In this document: in pieces, positions 7,729 to 15,467 of the stretch | Numbering within the stretch: the first letter of the stretch is position 1 | Layout of the letters: each line of letters starts with the position of its first letter | DNA from: VFZS01 sp964353255 | GTDB lineage: Bacteria; Acidobacteriota; Terriglobia; Bryobacterales; Bryobacteraceae | Length of the DNA: 17,251 nt | Reading direction: 5' to 3' | Assembly (NCBI GenBank): GCA_964353255.1 | Contig: CAYGVJ010000111.1 | Span: 1-17,251, forward strand | Made by a program: the position numbers and the translations under genes | Notes under the pieces: model-generated | The model's database searches: none | What the model saw: the letters and a program-made list of their open reading frames with translations, nothing else | What the model was told of the DNA's origin: nothing

Positions 7729-7817
7729 CCTCGGGCTTCGACATGAAGGACCGCGCCAGTATCGGCTCGGTGTATGAGTTGCCGTTCGGGCCGGGCAAGC
7801 CGTGGGCCGGGAGGTAG
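7729..7817 (+). pseudogene. Relic of a TonB-dependent receptor gene
   Basis: Positions 7729-7808 align with 10828-10907, near the end of the intact receptor gene. The reading frame from 7731 gives SGFDMKDRASIGSVYELP then FGPGKPWAGR and a TAG stop at 7815-7817. The intact protein has SGFDIKHRASIGSVYELP then FGPGKPWANW. About nine in ten bases agree, and most differences are at third codon positions, so the fragment descends from a functional paralogue rather than from a recent copy of the neighbour. Homology stops on both sides, leaving only about 27 codons with no start. Confidence 0.75.
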
Positions 7818-7878
7818 CCGGAGCGGCTCATGCGGGCCGTGCCGAAGCCTACCGTGTCGGAATCCCCATGCCCGAGGG

Positions 7879-7907
7879 TTGACGCAGGGGGGGAGGAGGG
7901 GTATATA
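7879..7907 (+). promoter_or_regulatory. Promoter of the TonB-dependent receptor gene, with a G-tract in the spacer
   Basis: TTGACG at 7879-7884 and TATATA at 7902-7907 are separated by exactly 17 bp, a good sigma-70-type promoter in otherwise very GC-rich DNA. The spacer contains a run of seven G (7887-7893) followed by GG and GGGG blocks. Transcription would start near 7914, giving a leader of about 65 bases before the start codon at 7980. No terminator or riboswitch fold was evident in the leader. Confidence 0.6.
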
Positions 7908-7965
7908 TTTGGCTTGTTCCGGACCGAAAATGGAATGTCGGTCAGCAAGAATTTTGGAGTGGGGC

Positions 7966-7972
7966 AAGGAGG
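7966..7972 (+). promoter_or_regulatory. Shine-Dalgarno AAGGAGG setting the receptor start at 7980
   Basis: A perfect AAGGAGG lies 7 bases before ATG at 7980 and only 1 base before ATG at 7974. The spacing and the signal peptide that begins MSKFRLAVFL favour 7980. An open frame continues upstream to an ATG at 7830, but that extension would run through the promoter and has no signal-like sequence. Confidence 0.75.
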
Positions 7973-7979
7973 TATGTCT

Positions 7980-10900
7980 ATGAGCAAGTTCCGCTTGGCA
8001 GTCTTTCTGGCGGTGATCCTGGTTCTGGCCGTCCCTGCGCTGGCCCAGGTCACCACCGGCACCATCCTGGGTACGGTCCGTGACTCGACCGGCGCCGTCG
8101 TGGTGGGCGCCCAGGTCACCATCACCGAAACCAACAAGGGCACTTCCATCCGGTATGAGACGGATGAAGCCGGCGCGTACAACGCACCGTTTCTGGTACC
8201 TGGCGCCTACAGCGTGACGATCGAGAAGGCCGGGTTCAAGAAGACGGTCCGCTCGGGAATCATCGTGCAGGTGGACCAGAAGGCGCGCGTGGACGTGGCG
8301 CTGGACGTCGGCCAGTTGACCGAGACGGTGAGCGTAGTCGCCGCGGCGCCCCTAATCAGATCGGAGAGCGCCGAGCTGGGCGAGGTGATCCAAGAACAGA
8401 TCATCCGCGAGCTGCCGCTCAACGGAAGGAACTTCGCCACACTGGTCTACCTGGCGCCGGGAGTCACCCCCGGCCAGGTGGGCGAGAACCTCTCGGGCGC
8501 CAGCACCTTTAACCCGCGCGGCACCTCCACCTTCAACGCCCTGGGCAGCCAGGGCAACTCCAATGCCTGGCTGGTGGACGGCATCGACAACAACGAGTAC
8601 ACCTTCAACACGGTGATCGTGATGCCGTCGCTCGAATCGGTGCGCGAGTTCAAGGTGCTCACGGGCGTCTTCTCGGCGGAGTTCGGGCGGGGCGCCGGCG
8701 TGGTGTCGGTCTCGACCAAGTCGGGCACTAATGACATTCACGGCACGGTTTTCGAGTACCTCCGCAACGATAAGCTGGACGCCCGGAACTACTACAACGT
8801 GAAGCCGTTGGTGAAGCCCCCGTTCCGCCGCAACCAGTTCGGTGCGGCGGCCAGCGGCCCCGTCTACCTGCCCAAGATCTACAACGGGCGCAACCGCACC
8901 TTCATCTTCGGCGACTACTCCGGGATGCGGGAACTCAAAGGGCTGACCTACGTGAACACGGTGCCCACGGCGCAAACCCGGGTCGGCAACTTCAGTCAGT
9001 TCACGGATCCGAGGGGCACCCTGCTCCGCATCTACGACCCGCTGAGCACGCGGCGCAATCCAGACTACGATCCCAGCAAGCCGGTCACTACGGCCAACCC
9101 GCAGTTTCTGCGCGACCAGTTCGCCGGCAACGTTATCCCCGCGGGCCGCCTCAACCCGGTGGGCCTGAATGTGGCCAGCATCTACCCGCTGCCCAATTCC
9201 ACGGGCAATTTTGACAACTACACTTCCGCGGCCAACCGGACCGTGACCGACGACGGGTTCACGCTGCGGGTGGACCACAACATTGGGCCCAAGGACACCT
9301 TCTTCGCGCGCTACAGCTTCCAGCGCTACAAGCTGGATGCCCCCCAGGGCCAGGCGCAGTGCTGCCTGCCCACGCCCTCCGAGGCCAAGCAGAAGTTCGA
9401 TCTGGGCCCGTTCGTGGCCGGCCTCCAGAACACCCGCCTGAAGACGCAGGGCCTGGCGCTCAACGAGTCGCACATCTTTAGAGCCAACCTAGTGAACGAA
9501 ATCCGGGCCGGCTTTGCCCGTACCACGCCGGCTACCTACCCATCCGATTTCGGGCACCGCGCGGCGGAAACGCTGGGCATCCGCGGGATCAACGTCTCCC
9601 AGTTCACGTCCGGTCTGCCCAACATCAACGTGACGGATTTCACTGGGATCAGCGGCGGTCCCGCCTTCTTGCCCTGCAACCCGCGCGAGACCCATTACCA
9701 GTTCGACGAGAACCTCTTCTGGATGAAGGGCCGTCACCAGTTGAAATTCGGCTACCACTACGTACGGCGTCTGGTGTCCCCCTTCACCAACACCGACACC
9801 CGCGGATCGATCAACTTCGGTCGCAACTTCACTAATGACCCGGTGACGAACACGCAGGGAACCGGTCTGGCCACGCTGCTGGTGGGCTACTCGACGGGCG
9901 GCTCCCGCGGCTTCCTGCTGACCCCGTACTATATGACCGTGCAGGATCAGGCCTGGTTCGTGCAGGACGACCTGAAGGCCACGCCCCGGCTGACCTTCAA
10001 CATCGGGATCCGCCACGAGATCCACTGGCCGGAGAAGGAGATCCGCGACCGGCTGACCAACTTCGACTTGACCAACCTGAAGCTGGTCTACGCCGGCCAG
10101 GACGGGATCTCGCGGAGCATCGGCAAGAAGACCCACTACAAGAACTTCGGCCCGCGCATCGGTTTCGCCTGGGACATGCTGGGCAGCGGCAAGCTGGTGC
10201 TGCGCGGCGGATATGGCCTCAGCTACTTCCCCGAGCAGGCCTCGGCCTCCAACCTGCTGGGCCAGCAGGTGCCTTGGACCGTCTCGCAGAACTATGCGCC
10301 CGAGACCAACCCGACCGATTTCTCCCGGGTCCCCGCCATCGACAGTCCGTTTCCCGCCCTCCAGGTGGTTCAGCCGCGCACCACTGAGGAGCTCAACGCG
10401 GCCAATCCGCGCGTGCTGGGCCACGGTTGGGAGAACGAGTTGTCCTATTTCCAGACCTGGACCCTGAATCTTGAGCGCCAGGTCACTTCCACCCTGCTGT
10501 GGGAAGTGGCCTACGCCGGCAGCCGCGGCATCCACCTGCTGTTCGGCTGGAACCCCAACGAGATCCAGCCGGGGCCCGGTTCGCAGCCATCGCGCCGCCT
10601 GCTGCAACGCATTTCCAACATGTCGAGCATCACTCAATACGACCCGCGCAACATGTCCACCTATCACGGGCTGCAAACCAAGCTGGTCAAACATTACTCG
10701 CACGGGCTCCAGGCGCTGGTCAGCTACACCTACGCCAAGGCGCTGGATTTCGGGGGCTCGGCGGCCTCCGGCGGCGGCTCGACCGGCGGCCCCCAGACGG
10801 TGACCGACCTGCGCGCGGGGCGTGGCCTCTCGGGCTTCGACATCAAGCACCGCGCCAGTATCGGCTCCGTCTACGAGCTGCCCTTCGGCCCGGGCAAGCC

Positions 10901-11369
10901 GTGGGCCAACTGGCGCGGCGCCGCGGGCAAGGTCTTGGGCGGGTGGCAGGTCAGCAGTGGTATCGCGTTAGCCAGCGGCCGGCCCTTCAACGTGGGCCTG
11001 GCCACGGGTGTCAACAACGGCGCCCCGAGCTGGCCCAACCGCATCGGCAAGGGCACGCTGGACAACCCGGATCCTTACTACTGGTTCAACGCCGCGGATT
11101 TCGTGGCGCCGCCTCCGAACACCTATGGCAACGTGGCGCGCGGCGTGCTCAATGCGCCCGGCATGGTCAACTTCGAGCTGTCGTTTGTCAAGAACACCTC
11201 GATTCACGAGCGGCTGAAGGTCCAGTTCCGCCTGGACGCCTTCAACATCTTCAATACTCCCGCCTTCGGCTCTCCCAACGCCTCGATCGGTTCACCCACG
11301 GTGGGTCGCATCACCTCGACGATCGCCGACAACCGCGACCTACAATTCGCGCTGAAGCTGGAGTTTTGA
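7980..11369 (+). CDS. TonB-dependent outer-membrane receptor with carboxypeptidase-regulatory-like domain (Oar-like)
   Basis: A 1129-residue outer-membrane protein that would take up a ligand using TonB energy. Residues 1-22 are a Sec signal peptide (cleavage after ALA). Residues about 26-112 are a carboxypeptidase-regulatory-like Ig fold (GTILGTVRDSTGAVVVGAQV, then YNAPFLVPGAYSVTIEKAGF). A plug domain follows (about 125-255) with IIRELPLNGRNFATLVYLAP, WLVDGIDNNEYTFN and REFKVLTGVFSAEFGRGAG. The remainder is a large beta-barrel ending in a C-terminal Phe (LQFALKLEF), the usual outer-membrane assembly signal. This architecture is abundant in acidobacteria, often in many paralogues. No TonB-box or SusD partner was identified. 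Its nearest neighbours are sugar hydrolases, which makes oligosaccharide uptake plausible, but related Oar proteins also have adhesion or protein-secretion roles. A good promoter precedes it and a strong hairpin follows. Confidence 0.92.
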   Translation: MSKFRLAVFLAVILVLAVPALAQVTTGTILGTVRDSTGAVVVGAQVTITETNKGTSIRYETDEAGAYNAPFLVPGAYSVTIEKAGFKKTVRSGIIVQVDQKARVDVALDVGQLTETVSVVAAAPLIRSESAELGEVIQEQIIRELPLNGRNFATLVYLAPGVTPGQVGENLSGASTFNPRGTSTFNALGSQGNSNAWLVDGIDNNEYTFNTVIVMPSLESVREFKVLTGVFSAEFGRGAGVVSVSTKSGTNDIHGTVFEYLRNDKLDARNYYNVKPLVKPPFRRNQFGAAASGPVYLPKIYNGRNRTFIFGDYSGMRELKGLTYVNTVPTAQTRVGNFSQFTDPRGTLLRIYDPLSTRRNPDYDPSKPVTTANPQFLRDQFAGNVIPAGRLNPVGLNVASIYPLPNSTGNFDNYTSAANRTVTDDGFTLRVDHNIGPKDTFFARYSFQRYKLDAPQGQAQCCLPTPSEAKQKFDLGPFVAGLQNTRLKTQGLALNESHIFRANLVNEIRAGFARTTPATYPSDFGHRAAETLGIRGINVSQFTSGLPNINVTDFTGISGGPAFLPCNPRETHYQFDENLFWMKGRHQLKFGYHYVRRLVSPFTNTDTRGSINFGRNFTNDPVTNTQGTGLATLLVGYSTGGSRGFLLTPYYMTVQDQAWFVQDDLKATPRLTFNIGIRHEIHWPEKEIRDRLTNFDLTNLKLVYAGQDGISRSIGKKTHYKNFGPRIGFAWDMLGSGKLVLRGGYGLSYFPEQASASNLLGQQVPWTVSQNYAPETNPTDFSRVPAIDSPFPALQVVQPRTTEELNAANPRVLGHGWENELSYFQTWTLNLERQVTSTLLWEVAYAGSRGIHLLFGWNPNEIQPGPGSQPSRRLLQRISNMSSITQYDPRNMSTYHGLQTKLVKHYSHGLQALVSYTYAKALDFGGSAASGGGSTGGPQTVTDLRAGRGLSGFDIKHRASIGSVYELPFGPGKPWANWRGAAGKVLGGWQVSSGIALASGRPFNVGLATGVNNGAPSWPNRIGKGTLDNPDPYYWFNAADFVAPPPNTYGNVARGVLNAPGMVNFELSFVKNTSIHERLKVQFRLDAFNIFNTPAFGSPNASIGSPTVGRITSTIADNRDLQFALKLEF

Positions 11370-11376
11370 GCCATGA

Positions 11377-11412
11377 CAGGCTACGCTGTTCCCCCATGGA
11401 CAGCGTAGCCTG
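11377..11412 (+). terminator. Perfect 13-bp-stem hairpin after the receptor gene
   Basis: CAGGCTACGCTGT pairs perfectly with ACAGCGTAGCCTG across a 10-base loop (11390-11399), starting 7 bases after the receptor stop codon. Placement suggests a transcription terminator or 3'-end stabiliser. There is no T-tract after the stem, so it is not a textbook intrinsic terminator and may work in both directions or with Rho. Confidence 0.6.
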
Positions 11413-11465
11413 CACCCTGAAGGAACTATATTGAGACTGTAGAGTCGGTTGGTCAGGAGACAGTC

Positions 11466-12803
11466 ATGGAGGATTCTGTGAAGAAGCTGCTGGGGCGGCG
11501 CTCCTTTCTGGGGGCAGCCGCCGGAGTCTTGGGAGCGGGCTTCTGGGCCGAGCAGACCCTGGAGGCGGCGCTTCAGAGCGCCCCCACGGCCTCCAAGCCC
11601 TCCGCACTGAAGATAACCGACATGCGCATCGCCGAGCTGCCGGGGCGGCCCATCATCCGCCTCGACACCAACCAGGGGATCTCCGGCTACGGCGAGGTGC
11701 GCGACGGCGCCAGCAAGACTTACGCGCTGATCCTCAAGAGCCGCATCCTGGGCGAGAATCCGTGCAACATTGACAAGATCTTCCGCAAGATCAAGCAGTT
11801 CGGCTTCCACGCGCGCCAGGGCGGCGGCGTGTCGGGAGTCGAAATGGCGCTGTGGGATCTGGCGGGCAAAGCTTACAATGTCCCGGTCTACCAGATGCTG
11901 GGCGGCAAGTTCCGCGACCGGATCCGGATCTATGCCGACACCCCGCAGTCCCCGGATCCGAAGGTCTTCGGCGAGCGCCTCAAACGCCGCGTCGAGCAAG
12001 GTTTCACCTTCTTGAAGATGGACATCGGCATCGGGTCGCTGCGCAACGTCCCCGGAACCATTTCGGCGCCGCTGAACATGACCTTCCCGGAGCGGTTCAA
12101 CGTTCATATGTTCACCGGCATCGAGATCACCGACAAGGGCATCGCCCTGATGGCCGACTACCTGGCCAAGGTGCGCGAGGTCGTCGGCTGGGAAGTGCCT
12201 ATCGCCACCGACCACTTCGGCCAGATCGGCGTCAACTCCTGTATCCGGCTGGGCAAGGCCTTCCAGAAGTTCAACCTCGCCTGGATGGAGGACTTCATCC
12301 CCTGGCAGTTCACCGACCTGTTGAAGACCATCACGCAGGCCATCGATGTGCCCACCCTTACCGGTGAGGACATCTATTTGAAGGAGCCCTTCGAGGCGCT
12401 CTGCCGCGAGCATGCCGTGGATATGATCCAGCCGGATCTGGCCACCGCCGGAGGGATTCTGGAAACACACAAGATCGGCGACCTGGCCCAGGCCTACGGC
12501 GTCCCCATGGTCCTGCACATGGCCGGCTCGCCCATTTCCTGCTTCGCCAGCGTCCACTGCGCGGCGGCCACCGAGAACTTCCTGGTGCTCGAAAACCACG
12601 ACGTGGACCGCCCGGAGTGGGGCGACATCGTGGACGGCGTCGAGAAGCCGATTGTCAACAAGGGCTTCATCACGGTGCCGGAAGGGCCAGGTCTCGGCTT
12701 CACGATCAACGAAGAGGCGCTCAAAAAGCAGGTCCGCGGCGGCTACTTCGAGCCCACTCCCGAGTGGGACAAAGACCGCTCCAACGACCGCCTGTGGAGC
12801 TGA
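11466..12803 (+). CDS. Tat-exported mandelate racemase/muconate lactonizing enzyme family protein (enolase superfamily)
   Basis: A 445-residue enolase-superfamily member, a group that abstracts a proton next to a carboxylate with a divalent metal. The N-terminus has a Tat motif (GRRSFLG, 10-16) with a hydrophobic Ala/Gly run. An N-terminal capping domain is followed by VSGVEMALWDLAGKA (122-136) and the barrel. Likely metal ligands are D249 (ATDHFG), E275 (WMEDF) and E301 (TGEDIY), and H351 (VLHMAGSP) is a candidate base. On the second strand the sequence is FLKMDIG with K184, so the usual KxK has Asp (D186) at the second position. Sugar-acid dehydratase or racemase activity is the family expectation; the substrate is not readable. 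AGGAGA lies 5 bases before the ATG. It follows the receptor gene in the same direction after a strong hairpin, so it probably has separate transcription. Confidence 0.88.
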   Translation: MEDSVKKLLGRRSFLGAAAGVLGAGFWAEQTLEAALQSAPTASKPSALKITDMRIAELPGRPIIRLDTNQGISGYGEVRDGASKTYALILKSRILGENPCNIDKIFRKIKQFGFHARQGGGVSGVEMALWDLAGKAYNVPVYQMLGGKFRDRIRIYADTPQSPDPKVFGERLKRRVEQGFTFLKMDIGIGSLRNVPGTISAPLNMTFPERFNVHMFTGIEITDKGIALMADYLAKVREVVGWEVPIATDHFGQIGVNSCIRLGKAFQKFNLAWMEDFIPWQFTDLLKTITQAIDVPTLTGEDIYLKEPFEALCREHAVDMIQPDLATAGGILETHKIGDLAQAYGVPMVLHMAGSPISCFASVHCAAATENFLVLENHDVDRPEWGDIVDGVEKPIVNKGFITVPEGPGLGFTINEEALKKQVRGGYFEPTPEWDKDRSNDRLWS

Positions 12804-12893
12804 CATTCCGTCTCAGAGAAAGCTTGACCGCGGCATGGGACAGTTCGCGGGCACGCTGGTCCTCTGCCGCTGTGCGAAAATATTAGCCGTAGA

Positions 12894-13499
12894 ATGGTGG
12901 CCGACGGGATCTATTACGCCGTGGCACTGGCGGGCGGCGGAGCGCTGCTAGGCTGGCTCAAGGGGCCTCTGTGGGCGGCTCCGCTGTGGCTGGCGGCGGC
13001 TTTCTGCCTGTACTTCTTCCGCGACCCGGAGCGCCAGGTTCCCCCGGGCGAGGTGGCCGTCTCCCCGGCGGACGGCAAGGTGGTAGCTGTCAGGGCCGTG
13101 GATCCGTCGCAGGCCCGCATCAGCATCTTCATGAACATCTTCGACGTGCACGTCAACCGCGCCCCGATCGGCGGCCGGATCGCCGCCGTCGAGTACCGGA
13201 AAGGGCGTTTCCTGGCGGCGAATGGCGAGCGGGCCTCGCAGGAAAACGAGCAGAACACCGTGCGGATCGAGGCCGCCGGCACCCAGGTGACCTTCAAGCA
13301 GATTGCCGGGCTGATCGCCCGCCGTATTGTGTTCTACAAGCGACCGGGCGAACTGGTCCGCTGCGGCGAGCGGGTGGGCCTGATCAAGTTCGGCTCGCGG
13401 GTGGACGTGTTCCTGGGGCCGGAGTGGGACGTCCAGGTGCGCCCGGGCGAGCGCGTCCGGGCCGGCTCCAGCGTACTGGCGCGTCGCAGAGGGGAGTGA
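12894..13499 (+). CDS. psd: Phosphatidylserine decarboxylase, short proenzyme form
   Basis: Converts phosphatidylserine to phosphatidylethanolamine at the inner membrane. The 201-residue protein is the short form common outside enterobacteria. It has N-terminal membrane helices (about 5-22 and 27-42) and then YFFRDPERQVPPGE. Next come VSPADGKVV with D60, FMNIFDVHVNRAPIGG with H86, and the self-cleavage site KFGSRVDVF at G167-S168, where the serine becomes the pyruvoyl cofactor. It is the first gene of a tight cluster, with pssA, which makes its substrate, starting 8 bp after its stop. An AT-rich patch (AAAATATTAG, 12877-12886) just before the ATG could be a -10 region. No Shine-Dalgarno sequence is evident, so a GTG at 12897 cannot be ruled out as start. 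Confidence 0.93.
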   Translation: MVADGIYYAVALAGGGALLGWLKGPLWAAPLWLAAAFCLYFFRDPERQVPPGEVAVSPADGKVVAVRAVDPSQARISIFMNIFDVHVNRAPIGGRIAAVEYRKGRFLAANGERASQENEQNTVRIEAAGTQVTFKQIAGLIARRIVFYKRPGELVRCGERVGLIKFGSRVDVFLGPEWDVQVRPGERVRAGSSVLARRRGE

Positions 13500-13507
13500 G
13501 CGCCGTC

Positions 13508-14395
13508 ATGCGAGGCTTGAACTTGTCCGGCCGCTTGAAGGCCCCCGGTTTCCCGCTCCGGCGCCGGCGCGCCGCCTACGCCCTCCCCACCTTGCTCACA
13601 GCCGGCAACGTCTTCCTGGGCTTCGTGGCCATGATTCAATCCATCCAGGGCATTATGGCGGGATCGGCGGGGAACCTGGGGCCAAACCCGCATTTCGCCA
13701 TGGCGGCCCTGGTGATCGGGGTGGCCGTGATCCTGGACGGCCTGGATGGGCGCATTGCGCGGATGACCAACACGGCCAGTGAGTTCGGCCGCGAGATGGA
13801 TTCGCTGGCCGATGTGATCACCTTCGGCCTTGCGCCGGCGGTGCTGGCGTTCGCCTGGGGAGTCCAGTTTGCGGTGGTGGAAGTGCTCCCACTTCACGAT
13901 CACCTGCACCGGCTGGGCTACTTCGTTACCTTCTTATACCTGCTGTGCGGCGCAGCCCGTCTGGCCCGGTTCAACATCCAGAAGAATCCGGTCCCGAAGA
14001 ACCCGGGGCGGCCGGACCGGAAGTACTTCGTTGGGCTGCCCATCCCTGCTGCGGCGGCCTTGATCGCCTCGGTGGTCTATATCTCCGACGGGGTCCCGCT
14101 GTTGGACTGGCCGTTCGCCCTGGGCTGGCTGGGTCTGCTGGCGTTGCTTTCGTTCCTAATGGTGAGCACCTGGCGGTACCCGAGCTTCAAGGACGTTCAG
14201 CTTCTGCGGCCGCGCTCTCCGCTGATTGTGATCTCCTGGGGCGCGCTAATCTACCTGGTGTGGCACTACCCTCAGCCCATGCTGCTGGCGATGGCCGGCG
14301 CCTACGTGGCCGGGGGCATCCTGATTCGGATGGGGGGCGTGCTGCGCCGGTGGGTGCGGCGGGCGCCGCCGGAGCCGGAGCATCAAGTTGAATAA
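13508..14395 (+). CDS. pssA: CDP-diacylglycerol-serine O-phosphatidyltransferase
   Basis: Makes phosphatidylserine from CDP-diacylglycerol and serine in the inner membrane, feeding the neighbouring psd product. The 295-residue protein has the complete CDP-alcohol phosphotransferase motif: D77, then D80-G81 and A84-R85, eight residues, G94, D98 and D102 (DGLDGRIAR then GREMDSLAD). Several hydrophobic helices follow (LIASVVYI, LGWLGLLALLSFLM, LIVISWGALIYLVW). The start at 13508 follows GGGGAG by 11 bases and the psd stop by 8. The frame stays open for 179 codons further upstream through psd, but that stretch has no family similarity and overlaps psd completely. The last 8 bases overlap the next gene. 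Confidence 0.94.
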   Translation: MRGLNLSGRLKAPGFPLRRRRAAYALPTLLTAGNVFLGFVAMIQSIQGIMAGSAGNLGPNPHFAMAALVIGVAVILDGLDGRIARMTNTASEFGREMDSLADVITFGLAPAVLAFAWGVQFAVVEVLPLHDHLHRLGYFVTFLYLLCGAARLARFNIQKNPVPKNPGRPDRKYFVGLPIPAAAALIASVVYISDGVPLLDWPFALGWLGLLALLSFLMVSTWRYPSFKDVQLLRPRSPLIVISWGALIYLVWHYPQPMLLAMAGAYVAGGILIRMGGVLRRWVRRAPPEPEHQVE

Positions 14396-15467
14396 GGCGA
14401 AGCTGGCGCCGCTGGTGGCCATTGTGGGCGGCGGGTCGCTGCTCGGGCGCGAGGTGCGCGACGTCCTCTCCGCGGGCGGTTTGGCCGTGCGCGCGAAGTT
14501 GATCGGGACGGACGAATCGGAAGCCGGGACGCTCACAGCCGAGGGAGGCGAACCGGTGGTCATGACCGCCCTGGACGAGGAGAACCTGGCCGGCGCCAGG
14601 GTGGTTTTCCTGGCCGGCTCGGCGGCTTCCAGCAGTAAGGCATTCCAAGTTCTCTCCAGGCGCGGACCGGGCCCGGCGGTGGTGGATCTCACTCACGCCC
14701 TCGAGGACCACGCCAAGGCCCGCCTGCGCGCGCCCGTGGTCGAGCCGCCGGACTATGAAGTCGCCGCCGACGCCGTGCATGTGATAGCGCATCCGGCCTC
14801 CATTGTGCTGGCGCTCTTCTACACACGCCTGCGGCAGAAGCATCTGTTCCGCCGCTCGATCGCCCACGTCTTCGAGCCCGCCAGCGAGCGCGGCCAGCCG
14901 GGACTGGACGAACTCAGGGACCAAACCGTCAGCCTGCTGGCTTTCAAGCGGCTCCCCAAGGCGGTTTTCGACGAGCAGGTGAGCTTCAACCTGCTGGCCC
15001 GCTACGGCAGCGAGGCGCCCGAAGCGCTGGAGAAATTCCAGTTACGCATCGAGCGGGACCTGGCAAGCTTACTGGCCTCTTACGGAGAACGGTATTCCGC
15101 CACTCCCCGTGAGCGGGGCCGGCTGGTGCGGTCCGCACAGGTCCCCTCCCTCCGCCTGATCCAGGCGCCCGTCTTTCACGGGCACAGCTTCTCGGTCTGG
15201 GTCGAATTCGAGGAGAGCCCCATCGCGGACGCCCTCGAACAGGCGCTGGCCTGCCCGGAGATCGACGTGCGGGACGCTGACGTGGAGGCCCCCACCAACG
15301 TGGGCATCGCCGGCCAAAGCGGCATAGCCGTGGGAGCCATCACCGTGGACTCCAACGACCCTCACGCCGCCTGGTTCTGGGTGGTTGCCGACAACTTTAG
15401 GATCATGGCCGAGAACGCGGTGGCGGTGGCGCGAGCGTTGATCGGGGAGAACCAACGGGCGGGATGA
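14388..15467 (+). CDS. Aspartate-semialdehyde-dehydrogenase-like protein without catalytic cysteine (USG-1-like)
   Basis: A 359-residue protein with the two-domain fold of aspartate-semialdehyde dehydrogenase. The N-terminal Rossmann segment AIVGGGSLLGREV (11-23) should bind NAD(P). The dimerisation domain keeps EPASERGQPGLDELRDQT (163-180), QVSFNLL (197-203) and VFHGHSFSVWVEFEE (262-276) with the His region. At the active site, where true enzymes have NPNC, this protein reads VIAHPASIVLAL (132-143), so the catalytic Cys is Ala. It resembles the USG-1 type paralogues, whose role is unsettled, so dehydrogenase activity should not be assumed. The start is a TTG at 14388 inside the end of pssA, behind GGAG; a downstream GTG is possible but would trim the nucleotide-binding loop. 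It overlaps lptE by 4 bp (ATGA), implying translational coupling. Confidence 0.85.
   Translation: MNKAKLAPLVAIVGGGSLLGREVRDVLSAGGLAVRAKLIGTDESEAGTLTAEGGEPVVMTALDEENLAGARVVFLAGSAASSSKAFQVLSRRGPGPAVVDLTHALEDHAKARLRAPVVEPPDYEVAADAVHVIAHPASIVLALFYTRLRQKHLFRRSIAHVFEPASERGQPGLDELRDQTVSLLAFKRLPKAVFDEQVSFNLLARYGSEAPEALEKFQLRIERDLASLLASYGERYSATPRERGRLVRSAQVPSLRLIQAPVFHGHSFSVWVEFEESPIADALEQALACPEIDVRDADVEAPTNVGIAGQSGIAVGAITVDSNDPHAAWFWVVADNFRIMAENAVAVARALIGENQRAG

Noticed and set aside
7830..7979. A 50-codon N-terminal extension of the TonB-dependent receptor
   Set aside because: It would span the promoter and the ribosome-binding site; the signal peptide and AAGGAGG place the start at 7980.
9489..10850. 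A 453-codon minus-strand frame inside the receptor gene
   Set aside because: Antisense shadow of a strongly supported receptor gene, with no domain of its own.
12971..14395. A 474-codon version of pssA starting inside psd
   Set aside because: The first 179 codons overlap psd in another frame and have no CDP-alcohol phosphotransferase similarity; the start at 13508 fits the family.
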